Shown: positions 11,342 to 23,215 of the stretch, one piece after another
Layout: every line of letters starts with the position of its first letter
Numbering within the stretch: the first letter of the stretch is position 1
NCBI RefSeq assembly: GCF_013373865.1
Contig: NC_050475.1
Location: 19,328,358 to 19,392,357 of the forward strand
DNA length: 64,000 bases
Source of the DNA: Monomorium pharaonis
Taxonomy: Eukaryota; Arthropoda; Insecta; Hymenoptera; Formicidae
Reading direction: 5' to 3'
Translations under genes and position numbers: made by a program
The notes under the pieces: generated by a model
What the model was told of the DNA's origin: nothing
What the model saw: only the letters and a program-made list of their open reading frames with translations
Database searches by the model: none

Positions 11342-11399
11342 TAACGGAAAGATGGCATGAAAGCTTAAAAGAGCTTTCATGCCATCTTTGATTACGTTA
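11342..11399. repeat. Near-perfect hairpin, pre-miRNA-sized
   Basis: AAAGATGGCATGAAAGCT (11348-11365) is followed by a 6-nt loop (11366-11371) and its exact reverse complement (11372-11389). Beyond a small asymmetric internal loop, TAACG (11342-11346) pairs with CGTTA (11395-11399). The total is about 23 bp in 58 nt. A metazoan pre-miRNA is about this size but usually has mismatches and a larger loop, so a palindromic transposon remnant or siRNA-type hairpin is equally possible. The arms match no microRNA I know. Confidence 0.8.
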
Positions 11400-13980
11400 A
11401 TAATAAGAAATAACGGAAAAAAATAACCAAGATACAAGAAACAATATTGTGACTGTTTGTAAAATTTTGACAGCAGTTCACAAAGATCAACTCTATTCAA
11501 TGATCGAGGATTAATCGTGAAAAGAACATCCTCGCAACTCGCCAATAAAACCGTCACGTCGGGTCTATCGGCATTAAAGAGTGATTAAATTCCTTTTTCC
11601 TATAGTAGCCGTGGGGCTTCGTGCATTTGATACTAACCCGTAGATAGCTCAATTCGCAGCAGGATGCACGACTTAACGGAAACGCAAGCCGCCACGCTTA
11701 TCGAACAAGGTTATCGCGGTGGTATCGCTGCCACCAGCCCTGACCCGCTCTACGTGCCAAGAAGCATTGCGGCCAGCCAACCGGCAAGGAGACGCTCGTG
11801 CGCGTAATAGAGTTCTCGGTAGCGAGTAAGTCTAACGGATTCGCAAATAAATAAACGCGGGGCCGGAAGTGTAATAGAGAGAACCGTACCGTGGCACATC
11901 GTACCCTACCCCCTCCCTCCCACCCTCCGTTCAACGAAGTTATTACAAGATACGCGGTTGAACGTGCGCGTGATAGCGCCGTCCGTCTGGAATAAAGCGA
12001 AACGTAGAAATGGAGATCGATGTAGGTACTGTCAGCGCTGGCTCCACGAAATTCCACGAAGCAGGATTCCTAATCCCGACACACTATAATCTCGTCTCTC
12101 TCTCTCTCTCTCTCTCGTCTTTCGCAACGGGAAAATTTCCCCGTAAAGTCCGCCCGAGCTAATACCTCTATTTTCCTAACGTTAATGCTCTCTTGTGTCT
12201 CCATTTTCTCAATGCGACACACACACGTGCGTTAATCTCGTTCTACGAAAGCTGTGCACCGCACAGCATATTATTACGTATGCATAAACGCATGTTTTTA
12301 TTCGGCCATTTGCGATTTGCATGCGCTCGGCTCCTCTGCGTCCGTTGCAAAAGGATGCCGTCCTCGCGCAGCATCCAGTGTCGAGTTGACCCGTGAGATT
12401 CCATCAGCGGCGATCCTCCCGGGTGTTCCGTTAAGCGACCTCGGCTCCCGGCGCACAAAGGAGATGATTTTCGATTCTCGCACATGCGAAATCTCATTAT
12501 CTTCCCAGGGGAATCCGAGGCCCGGGGCCTAAAGCCTGTTGTGTTGGCTTTTACGCGCATGTGTCACACGCGCGGTTGTTCTTTCGGGACCCGTGTCTCC
12601 AACGTCTTTATCAAGCGACAATATCCTGACATCGAGATCGCGTTACTGGTTCTTTATTAGCATATCAAAGCCGCTTCTCGCGGTAATGGGCACGCCTCTC
12701 GGGGTGGACGTGCGCGTTAATCCTTTAACTCGATAGGACGAGTCAACCCGCCGTTAGAGGACTTGACGTCGAGTTGGCCAATGTAATTCTGACGTTGTTA
12801 CGAATTCCAAATAGTTTTCTCGACATGTTACAACTGCAACGTCACCACCTGACAATCTCATAATATATGTTAAATAGCGATATCTCACTTTTTTGGTGAT
12901 TCCGTGTAAAGAATTACGCGAATAACTGACGCGTAACGGCACTCGAGCGTTTCTCGCCCTATTACAAATCGAGATGCTACATCTCTCTTAAGTACCGGAA
13001 TTGATTGCGTTTCCGCGGGCGTTGGCTGATAAAAAAAAAATAAAGGAAAAAAAAAACAAGTCTCATATTTTTCGCGACCGAACGCGAGCCGTGAACGAGG
13101 GCACCCGCACACTATCAAAGAGGATGTGTATTCGAGACACGAGACCGACTCGGTTCATTCACCAAAAATTGGCACTCGTCCAATCAGCTGACAGGCCTCT
13201 CGTTTCCTCGTATAAAGCGAGGACGTGTGCACGCCCGCAAAGTCGTCTATTTTCGGGCTCGGTGGTTTTCTCTCGCTCTACGTTACGAAATCCCTCCGCG
13301 ACCATCTGCTTTCGTACGGCGTTTCTCAGAGACAACGTTAACGGTATAATCGTTAAAATAATTTTTCCGACGGACTAAAATGTTCGGCTTTAAGACCAGG
13401 GAGTAAGGCCGAATACATTTAAATGTACGCTCGTGACACATTTAAATCTGTTTTGGGTACCCTATAAACATATACGAGAGATAGGGAGAATTCTCGGCGT
13501 TTCTTTTTTTTTTTCTTCGAAGAATTATTATTCTGTCTAAATGCGAGATGGTTCTGCTGCGAAAATTATTCAACGCGTTCTCCTGACGAGTAGTGCTGTA
13601 TAAGAGGAGCTCGTGTAAAATTTACGTGTTTCTCTCTTTTTTCTTTCTTTTAATAAGCAGCAGAGACTCGCGACTTTCAAAGGGTTTAAATTTATGCATT
13701 GAAATGCCTAGCTTAGTTCCATCAGACTTCCTGCTTTAACAACGTTAGACGACACATTAAATATTAACACGCGAGGAGGCGCGCACTGATACGTCAGGCA
13801 AGCGACGTGGTACAACAGATGCATCACGATACATTTTATATGGAAAAGTGCCGTGCAAGTAGGTAAAAACAAAGTTATGCCTGATCGCTAGTCTATAGAA
13901 CACTTTCTGTCACATAAGGGAGCCGCGGTATTAATAAATCCCCCGTTAAAAAAGGAAGCACGATTGATAAATTCGCCACG
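11400..13980. other. Non-coding DNA with scattered short motifs
   Basis: A (TC)n run lies at 12095-12116. A CCAAT/TATA arrangement lies at 13168-13217. A small hairpin (TTCGGCTTTA / TAAGGCCGAA, 13383-13412) is followed by the palindrome ACATTTAAATGT (13415-13426) and a partial copy at 13438-13447. Poly-T lies at about 13504-13514. No coding frame is recognised. Confidence 0.5.
13168..13217 (+). promoter_or_regulatory. CCAAT and TATA-like promoter arrangement
   Basis: ATTGG (inverted CCAAT, 13168-13172), CCAATCAG (13180-13187) and TATAAAG (13211-13217) occur in the order and spacing of a classical RNA polymerase II promoter on the plus strand, predicting a start near 13242. No ATG-initiated frame of significance follows, so any transcript would need to be spliced or non-coding. 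Confidence 0.25.
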
Positions 13981-16670
13981 TCACTCACAAAGGTTAACCG
14001 ATAGCGTTTTATAAATGTAGAAAAAAAAAAGTTTCGACGCGAGCGACCCCCCCGGGGGGAGTCGACGTTGCGCTACACAACAACGAAGGGCAGGATGGAC
14101 GGGAATAGCAAGTTCATCGTAAAGTCCGATCGACAATTTCCGAGGTGTCACCGGTGCGCTCTCCCGACCCACCGCCACCCTACAACGCCTCTCTCTCTCG
14201 CTCTCTTTCTCTCTTTCCCGCGACCGCATCAAAATTATCGCGGCATTTATCGACCGCCAGACGTTAGCAACACCGGCCAAAATTATCCGAAATAAAATAC
14301 CGTGCCATCGTCGCGCGATGTTGCGACGGGGGATCGTTGAACCCTCGGCGACCGGCGGCGAAATCAGATCGCTCGAACGATAATTCTTATCCGCGAGACA
14401 CAAGACGCGAATTTACAGCGTGCGGTATTAAATCCCGTCTATTGAGAGCGGCGACAGATACGTAAATACGAGTGTCTCCGGCGGGAGGGCGAGGGGTAGG
14501 AGGACGAGGGAAGGGCTGGCTAAGGGTGGCGAGATTTGAGGGAGGGGGGGAGGTGGGAAACACGAAGAGGGTGTCGAAGATACGCCGGGCATGCGCATCG
14601 CCGCCCAGCAACCGGCAAATCAAATATTAACATCGGCTTTATACCGTTGCCGTCGATGGCATCGTTGCTGCTCTCGCATCGGAATGCATTAACTTTGTGC
14701 GTTCACGTTTTCGCGAAAGCCGCGCGCGAGCTCTGCGAGCTGACATATATACGTACGTGCCGTAAACATTTACAACTTTAATCATCGGCGTTGCCGAGGA
14801 ATCGAGAAAATTATCCCAGATCGATTTCACCGTCCCGCCTTAGCCATAAACGATTTTCACTGTTACATATTGAACACACGTAGGTAATACATTTAAAGGA
14901 TTCCAGATGTTGGATAAATAATTGTCACTTAACTGATTCAAAGGGTTTTAAAGTGAGATGTGACAAAATGATCTCTTTCGGCATGCACTTTTTATCGTAA
15001 CAATAAATTATTCTTTCTATCAATCTAGAGCATTTAATCACTTAAAATACTCTGGATTATTAAGTCCCTCGCGAAAAGTTTCGAGCTCGAAGACTGTAAT
15101 TCGATAAGAAAAATGCTACAATCACACTTCGCGTGTCTACGTAATAATCCCTTATTTCTCGGGGGAAGGAGAGGGGGAGGGGGCGGGATCGGAAAAGCGA
15201 ATCTCCGATCGTCGATCTCCATCGACGACAACCTTGGTGGCGATTCGTTGAGTTCCTCCGAAAGTTTCGTGCCGACGAAAATCCGGCGGAAGACAATCGT
15301 CGTGCCACGCTCACCGGAATAAGATGAAGCGCGTCGACGAAAACAGACTGACAGACTGTTGGGAAAACTTTTCAACTAATGGCGGTTCTCTCCTTCTTCT
15401 CCAGGATAGTTAATACCCGTCGTGCGCGGGCGCTCACACACGTATTTCTCCCTTTTATTACTCATCGTCTCCGGTTTTCGCATTTCGATTAAAACGTTAC
15501 TTGCCGATTGGGTTTTTTCCGCCAACACTTAATCGTCAATAATCATTCCTAATTCCAACATTAAACAATTTCTTACCGTTGTTACGAGCGATTTACGAGC
15601 TAAAAGATGACAGCGGGGACGCGATTTACAGCCGTCCCGTAAGTATTCCCCCTCAGATGCGATGGCGATCGTTAATGGACAATCGAAAACGTCCCAAATA
15701 GCTTCGGAAATAACGTATTGGGATACCACAAAAATCGCTTTTTGCCCGGCGTTTATTTTTATACGGTATTTTCGGGAGGGTGGCGAGTGTTTTATGCGAA
15801 ATTAAAAATAGTATATGGAAATTCAGTGGCAATCGATTCGGCGGCGTTATATCGCTCGAAGCATTTCGCATTTACGTGCTCCTCCCCGGAACGCCGGCCC
15901 GTCGAAGTCGTAAATTGTTAAATGACGACCGGTTCTGAAAACGTCTCTATTCCGCCGTTTCTTTCACCTCGAGGCGTGCGAAGTGCATGATCGTGTCACA
16001 CTAATTTCGTTTTCATCATTCGGGCCGCACGCTTTTTACGACCCTCATCGACGGTACCGTTGAACGATCCGTCGTACATAAGTCGAACATCTTGTAACGA
16101 TACTCGCAGCGATCGAACGCTATTGTATTATTAAACATAATTTAAGAAAATAATAATTTAACCTACTCACCAGAGGCCGTTTTGGTAGCGTCGTGATTGC
16201 CTGAAACAGAAAGAGAATGTTTAACTATAGCGAACGTCGTTTGTTAACTTATGGTCGCCACGGGGGCGAAAGTTAAAGCTATTTATATACGTAATAGGAA
16301 GAAATTAGCTTGAAAGAGAAAAAAAAATCTCCCGGAAAACGAGTGCACAACGCAAAATTCCAATGAGGAGGCTAGACTCCGGTTGAAGTGCGGCCCGGCA
16401 CGGCACGCCGCGCCGCGCCGCACTGTGCGCCGAGCTAAAATCCACCGCACATATTATGTGAAAGTACAGTAATTTAACAGCGTACGGAGAATTCCTGGAA
16501 ACAATTTGCGAGGCAAAGCCGGTAGCCGCTCATAAAATACAGCGAGAAAATACCACGAATTAGCGGGGGGGAATTTACAACAAAGCGCAGAAATTATTGG
16601 AAAGCGTCATGCCCCCACCGGTCTTTCTCGCTCCTTTCGTCTTGTACTTTCTCCGGCGTGCTCTCTCTCT
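13981..16670. other. Non-coding DNA, GC-rich with AT patches
   Basis: A CCCCCCGGGGGG palindrome lies at about 14047-14058. Pyrimidine-rich DNA occupies 14188-14218 and G-rich DNA 14537-14560. AT-rich patches occur at 14870-15060 and 16120-16180. The stretch 16387-16430 is a GCC/GCG-rich imperfect repeat. No coding frame is recognised. Confidence 0.5.
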
Positions 16671-16678
16671 GTGTACGC

Positions 16679-16771
<93 letters not shown>

Positions 16772-16779
16772 GTGTGTGC
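16671..16779. repeat. (GT)n microsatellite, Z-DNA-prone
   Basis: Uninterrupted GT from 16681 to 16770 (45 units) and TG after a one-base phase slip to 16778. With the preceding GTGTACGCGC (16671-16680) it gives 100 bp of strict purine-pyrimidine alternation. The Cys/Val and Thr/His frames across it are artefacts. Confidence 0.98.
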
Positions 16780-17002
16780 CGCTCTTTCATGTACACGACG
16801 ACGAACCACGCATGCACTACTGTATAGTCGTAAACGCTCGAGTAGCTGCGTTATTCGAGCACTTCGAATAAATTTGCATACAAAATTCCCGTTCGTCGAG
16901 GCATTCGCAGGTGCTTTATCTTTCAATTAATTTAATTTAATTTGTATGTGTAAGCAAATTAATTAAAAATACCACTTCTTACGTAACTTAATAATTCCTT
17001 GG
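16780..17002. other. Non-coding spacer
   Basis: Turns AT-rich after 16890. Contains TTAATTTAATTTAATT-type runs and no frame or RNA gene. Confidence 0.4.
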
Positions 17003-17342
17003 TACAGTCCGAGAGAAAAAATAATCGCAGTAATCACAGTATTACTACAGTTTATGGTCCTTTTTGGACCCGATCATATTTTTATAATTGTTCAACAATA
17101 TGAATTATAATTGGTTTAAAGTATATTAAAGTTCTCATACGGTTGCTATAGTCAAGTAAAGATTTTAATAGAGTAAGTCGTATTCTAAAACAATCACTAT
17201 AAGCATTATTATAAATATATGGTTATTTCATTACCAAAATTACAATAACAATTACTATAAGAATAATAGTCCTGACTATAATTATTTTATTATACAGTTA
17301 CTATATAGTCGTAAATGTCACACATTTTTTTCTCAGTGTATA
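17003..17342. mobile_element. Mariner-type MITE candidate with internal TTACTATA motifs
   Basis: The left end TA-CAGTCCGAGAGAAAAAA (17003-17022) and the right end TTTTTTTCTCAGTG-TA (about 17326-17341) form an imperfect terminal inverted repeat, and both abut a TA dinucleotide, the target of Tc1/mariner elements. Inside, a GTTACTATA-like motif recurs at 17141-17153, 17191-17203, 17249-17261, 17271-17282 and 17294-17308, resembling the subterminal repeats bound by transposases. A GGTCC-TTTTT-GGACC hairpin lies at about 17055-17069. There is no open frame, consistent with a non-autonomous element. Confidence 0.5.
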
Positions 17343-19071
17343 TCTAATTTACATACACTAAGCTCAAGCAAATCTTGTATACTAAAATAATCCCGTCTTC
17401 TAAAAAAGCAGCCTTTCACAGTTTGATGTACCAAAAAACAGAGCAGCGTCACCGTTTTCATAATCCGTCGCTGTAAACAAATTCCAAGTTACTGGAGACG
17501 TGCACGCTGTTGAAAGTCGTTAGTAGCCCGGGCGTTTCTGATGGCAGGAAGAACGGGAAAAATCTCTTGCATGATCGTAAAGGCGTCAAAGAGCCGGAGG
17601 CGACACTTAAAATTTGCAAACGGCACGAAACCGACCCGGGCTCGTGAATGCATCCCCGAAGGTGAATTTCACGTTCACAAAGCGTCGCTCCTTCTCGATT
17701 CTTCGCGGGAACGGAACGACTGAACTCTAAACGGCAGCTCTTTCCGCTTTCCACGACAAACAATAATGGAAATCGTCCGTTTGCATCATTCAGAGAGGCG
17801 TTCCGACGTACACTTCCGTTCATTTGAAATGTTAGTCCAAAGCATGGTTCCGCTTTTACAAATTAAGAATGATAATCATCAATTCGTACTGATTATATCA
17901 CTCTTAAAAATAAACTCTTACATAAAAAATTATAATATATAAGGAAGTGACTATTAACAAAGGAAAACCGTTTTCAAGCATTTATTTGTTCTGCCTCCTA
18001 TTATTTACGATCGATCGATCGATTCCGGTTGACACAGTTTTATTTTTAAATCCGCCGTGAATTCTTTATTAGGGGTAACCCGTAATTCATACTGTATGAT
18101 ATGTTTTGCCATATAATTCCCATATTTCTCCATCAGGGGCTCATATTTATCTTACCTCGGAAAAAGTTCGCAGCGATATAAACTCGAACGTCGAAACGTC
18201 ACGGGGGATCGACCGTGGGCGCGAATCAATGATGCATTAATATTTATTTATGCGATTTTCCATTTTCCATGTGACACGTATGTCCGAAACCGTGACATTT
18301 GGTCGCGAGATCGTCGCATATGCACGTTGCCTCGCGGAATATTAAATGCAGCCGGAGCGCTGTGGATTGTTTATTTATTCAAGCTGCGCGCAAACACACA
18401 TACGCACCCATACGAGAACGCGCTCGCGGGCGCGTACACACAAACGCATCTCCGCATTCGTTCGCACCTCCCGACAGCAGTAAAGCCAGCCAGGCCACCT
18501 ATTAAGACAGATGGCGTGGAGATTATTTACGTGCACACCTGAGCTCGCGCATTTTCAATTTCGGCCGTCGTCGTCGGGCGTGCTCGATCGAACGCACGAA
18601 ATGCATCGAAATTACACGAATTATCGAACTTTGCGAACTTGGAAAACTCTTCCGCCGCGCGCCTCTTTCTTTTTCTTTTTCTTTCTTTTTTTTTTCTTAT
18701 CGACGACAATAAATCTAGATCCCCGGAATACAACGTACGAAAAATGTTTATTTCAACAACGCGCGTATCGCATCAAATCATGTAGATACGCGATACATGG
18801 GGAGCCGTAAAAGCGACGAAGGTTTCATAAATAAAATTTACCTCCGTAAAATACGATATCGGATTATAACTTCACCTCTGTTCAGTTCACGAGAGAGATA
18901 AAAAGAGAGGGGAGATATATACATCAAGGGATAATAATAATTTTTCCATCTTACCGACGCGGCGCCGCGGCTGGGCTCTTTTCGATCTAGCTGCATAGGA
19001 ATTTATTAGCTCGCCGGGCGGCGTCGCGTCGCTAAATCATGAGTTATCGGTGTTATCTCTATCGATGACGA
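17343..19071. other. Non-coding DNA, no gene recognised
   Basis: AT-rich patches at 17343-17420 and 17870-18000. A GATC tandem (CGATCGATCGATCGATT) lies at about 18010-18025 and a pyrimidine-rich CTTT/T run at about 18665-18698. Frames are short and unrecognisable. Confidence 0.5.

Positions 19072-19118
<47 letters not shown>
19072..19118. repeat. (ACG)n microsatellite
   Basis: About 15 perfect ACG/CGA units. The reverse frame gives poly-Arg. Similar CGA-class arrays recur at 19818, 23186 and 42215. Confidence 0.97.
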
Positions 19119-19363
19119 ACGAGTCGAGAATTGGGACAACGACCTCGCGCGCTCGTTCGAAACAAAGAGCGAGCGTGACTACGACACTGACAGCCCGCCG
19201 TGTGCTTTTACGCATGGCGCAAGGTTCTCTCCCGGCCGCGGACGTGACGCGTGTATATGCACTCTCCACTTGGTTCTCCTTCCGTTCTTAAACACGTCGA
19301 GGTCCGACGCGGAGCGACGGCCGGCCACCGGGCAATTCCGCCCGTGCAGCCCGCTTCTAAGCG

Positions 19364-19389
19364 GCCTGACGTCGTCAGGCGACGACGTC
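19364..19389. repeat. Two overlapping, mutually exclusive palindromes
   Basis: GCCTGAC-GTC-GTCAGGC (19364-19380) overlaps GACGTCGTC-AGGC-GACGACGTC (19368-19389). Both are perfect, with 7-bp and 9-bp arms. They share bases, so only one can form at a time. The first contains TGACGTCG, one base from the CRE consensus TGACGTCA. Confidence 0.7.
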
Positions 19390-19817
19390 GGTATACCCCG
19401 CGTGTTTAGCGTGATGCCAGTTTACCCGGCGTAATTACACATACGTAGGATCCGCCGCCGTACTTTGCGCGACGCTGTAATTTTGTCCCTATAATTTATG
19501 CGATACCGCAATTTCAGCGGGTCGCGAGTGCGCGGAACACGCGCCGAATGTGCCCGGCCGAGGGATGAATTATTACGCGCGCATCGACGGCGGCGGCGGC
19601 GACGGCGGCGACGGCCAGCACATGTGTGACACCCGTGTGATGTCACGGGTGAAGCTGGTAAAAAAAAAGGGGACAAAAAAAATACACACACACACACACA
19701 CAGACGGCTGTTTCAAATTCCCGTCTTCCGAGCCGCGTGTTATTTCCGCCGTTATTATTACTCGGATTAAACAGCCCCGGACGGATTGAAACGGCGACGA
19801 ACGAGGAGGGAGAACCA

Positions 19818-19845
19818 TCGTCGTCGTCGTCGTCGTCGTCGTCGT
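19818..19845. repeat. (CGT)n microsatellite
   Basis: About nine CGT/TCG units, the reverse-complement orientation of the array at 19072. Confidence 0.97.
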
Positions 19846-20768
19846 TGCTCGAACGCGACGCCGCGGCTTGGCTTCTGGCGCGACACGAAAGGACGGGCGA
19901 TTAACGGTTCTCCGGTGCGTTGTATTGTCGCCCCCCCCCCCTCCCCGGGTGCCGATCCTCGCACCACGGGGCCACGGTGTAAGAGGGAGGAAGAGCGGAA
20001 GACATTAAATTTTCAGCGCGGTCGTACTCGCAGCCAGGAAATATGCTTTAAATGGCGATAACTATAAATAAGGGGAACGCGCGTTAATTCCTCAGGAAGC
20101 CGTAAGCTCGCTCGCGCCTCGCGGGTGCGAATCTTCCTCCTCCTTTCGCCGACGTACAAGTCGCCCACAATTTCGTTTTCCAATCTACTTCTCGCTCCAT
20201 TAGATTAAATAGAGATGCACACGCCGGTGACGCGAGATACAACGCAACGCAATTATTTCTCCCCCCCACCTCTCTCTCCCTCTCTCCCGGGGAAAAGTAT
20301 TACATCGAATGTGACCAAAAAAAAAAAAAAAATGGCGATCAGAAACATTCGGACTATTATTTATCTGTAATAGCTTTTTGCGTATAACGAAAAACCCAAA
20401 CAATAAACAAGCGCGCGAGCCTTTTTTACTGCCCAAAAAAAACCTCTTTTCGTGATGTACGCATTGATATACGTCATGCGAACGGAAGATATAACGCGCG
20501 TGATGTTTGTACCACACAGGATATGTATGTTCCGCGATAGCCAATTCGGTTAACAGCCCGGATTTAATGCATTGTCGATCCCTTGCATCTCACGGTATTA
20601 AAAATATAGCTTGTTTTAAAGATTGCGTACGTTAACCTCGCCTCTATCTAATCCTCTTTGCCTTTACCCTCCGTGACGAGAAAAACGAGCGCGCGGAGAT
20701 CTCGCACGTTCGACGATAAGTGCACCGTCAAATGCACTCCGACGTTACACGTTCGTCGGAAGGCGAAC

Positions 20769-20812
20769 TCCCTCCTTCCCTCCCTCCTCCTCCTTCCCTC
20801 CCCCCTTCCCTT
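20769..20812. repeat. Polypyrimidine (CTCCTT)n-like tract
   Basis: Forty-four bases, almost entirely C and T, in irregular CCT/CCTT units. It is a potential triplex-forming tract. Confidence 0.85.
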
Positions 20813-23185
20813 CGCAAATTCGATTGATTTATTGGCGAGAGAGCCGAGCAAACAGGCGCCTTCCTAGCTCAAGATAGGAGCGACTTTTTCGCTACGGCGA
20901 TAATTAATTGCGCCTGCAATCCTGTTGCACCTTTATTTGTCCACGTGGAAAGTTTTAAACGGCGTGAGTTTTCTTCATCGAGAATGTGCGACATTTGCAG
21001 CGCGACGCATAAAGCAGAATTCACGTAAACTTTCGCATTTCTTTTGCGAAATTCACGATACTTTCGTTTTGGTTAGTTACGAAACACTCGACAAGAGATT
21101 AACGATTCGTTCCTGTAGTCACATACGAAAAGTGACGTAATTTCTCTTCAAAACTGCAAAGTTACGCATTTCTAACTAAATTCAAGTGTAAAATTCGCGA
21201 AAGTTATTTCAAATAGGAAGAGTTTACCTCTCCATTTCTTAGAGTAAATTTTATAATTGTATATTAAACTACAATTCATAATCTTGCCTGCCGCACTTAA
21301 AACTTGTTGGATGTCACGTTTAAAGCTTATGAAAGTTTGAATAACTGCCGTCACAAATTGCGCTTCCAATTTAAAGGGCTAAAAATGACGTCTCTCCTGT
21401 AAAATTCTTAAGGCGATGTTATTTAATGCTAAAAAAAGCTTCTAGGAACGGAAAATATAACTACATCTAACTTGGCCGCGTATTTTAAAAAGAAGTGATG
21501 CTTACAAAAAAGATTGTTACGTAAACAAAAATGTTAATTTAGGAATTTAAATTACCTAATATTCCTTGATTGTAAAGTCACAAGTATATTCATCGAGGTA
21601 CGCAATTTCTTGGGGGGAAAAAATGAAGAGCGCGTGCAAATGGAAGGAAAAATTCCTCAGGGAGTTCTTAACGCGCGATGATAATAGTTTGAGGTTTCGC
21701 TTCTCTACTCGCTTCTCTAACTGCCGTTGTTTGTTCGAATGAAGGAGGCGAGAAACAACAAGCGGTGAAACTGCACGTCCACACTCCTTATTCCGTCGCT
21801 TCCGCCCTAAACCATCGCCCGTTGTTTCCGTTTTCTTCCGCATAAACTCGCTATTTATGCGACACAAATAAAGGATGGAGGAAAGTATTCCGGGAAATAG
21901 TGCTTTCCTGCGTGCGCGACTTCGTACCGCTGGGATTACTTCGCAAACGTGACTTTACATTACAACTAGGAATGGATGCAGAGGTTACTTTTGTGAAGAT
22001 GATCAGCAAGCAACGCGCGCGTTATTACCGCAAGCCATATGAGCTTACAAATTATTATTATCTCAGATGTCGATTGATCCTGGAGGCTGCGACGCAAAAT
22101 TGTACAATTGGATAATTGTCATCGCGACCCGCCATTAGAAGCGTATCGAAAAACAGTTTAGAAAAGCCGACGTGCCATTCATCTTGTCGCCTTTGGGACG
22201 CGCCATTCCGCTAGATAATCGAGGTGATAAATTTCACCGGGACACGCTGTATACATACCCACGTGTGCATGAAGCCTGCCGCATATCGTTCGGAAAACAA
22301 TCAATCTACCCCCAGAGCTTACCAGACGGCTTCGTGGATCATAGTCGCGATTTTGCCTGCCGAAAGCCAGACGACAGCGCGGGTGATTGCAATGGACTCG
22401 ACGGCCCTCCAACCCCCTTCTTCCGTATTTATTCTGCACCGAGGGGCATTTCATATTCCGAGCGCACCAAGCGCATATGTGTATTCATCTTTTACACCTC
22501 GGTCTGGAAGTTTTGCTAGACACTGGTTCCGTTCACGTTCAATTCTAACTCAAGTTTAATGCCTCGACCATTTCCAATTCGAGAACAAGTAGTCGGCTCA
22601 CGAAAGAACTCAACAAGTCGCAAAAAGGAAAAAAAGTTGTACGCTATTACAAAATATATTTATTATACAAAACCTAATAAATTAAGATTTAAAATTAAAT
22701 ATAAGCTTACCAGGACAACTGAATATGTATATTTTAATATTTTTGTAACTTGTCAAAATACTTTTGTGATTCATTATATGTAAACAAAATAAAAATTAAT
22801 TTAATAATTACTTAATGTGTGAGTCGTTATGTTCTAATTCTTTTACGACTAATATTTTATTTATGTTCCAATATCGAGAAAAACAAACCATTTTTATATT
22901 AGTATAAAAAGTTATCATCATCCATAAATATACCCAGTAAAAAAATTTGTCGCAATTTGTCTGCAGCCGGCAGTTTTTATGCAGTTTTACATTTCTGGAT
23001 AGGTGTCACGGTGGATAGGCTCTTCTCCCATACCCAACGCATTTTCGCATCCCGTCCCAGGCAAGCTGCTATAGTCACGTAGAGTGAAAGGGCGAGCCGG
23101 AATGACGACGTCGGTGTCGAATTTTATGGCCGCGCCGAGGTAGAAGTGCGGAAACTCGTGGAAATCGGACGCTCTTTATTTCCCA
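20813..23185. other. Non-coding DNA, no gene recognised
   Basis: AT-rich at 21130-21560 and again at 22620-22960. The latter is followed by CCCAGTAAAAAAAT (22932-22945), which loosely resembles a MITE terminus. The frame 22172-22519 (+) overlaps 22179-22454 (-). Neither resembles a protein family. Confidence 0.5.
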
Positions 23186-23215
23186 GACGACGACGACGAC
23201 GACGACGACGACGAC
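23186..23215. repeat. (GAC)n microsatellite
   Basis: Ten perfect GAC/CGA units. Confidence 0.97.

Larger units (their letters stand above)
19119..20768. other. CpG-rich non-coding DNA with microsatellites
   Basis: Contains overlapping palindromes (19364-19389), a GGC/GAC run (19589-19615), a CACCCGTG / CACGGGTG hairpin (19630-19651), (CA)n at 19684-19702, poly-C at 19931-19941 and poly-A at 20317-20332. Frames on both strands are stop-poor shadows of the repeats. Confidence 0.5.

Noticed and set aside
11348..11389. Rho-independent terminator
   Set aside because: The stem is not followed by a T-run and the DNA is eukaryotic in character.
16575..16930. Cys-Val and Thr-His repeat proteins
   Set aside because: Direct translation of the (GT)n microsatellite in its different frames.
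18010..18025. GATC tandem as a functional methylation or origin site
   Set aside because: A four-unit palindromic repeat is expected in eukaryotic low-complexity DNA. Dam-type function is bacterial.
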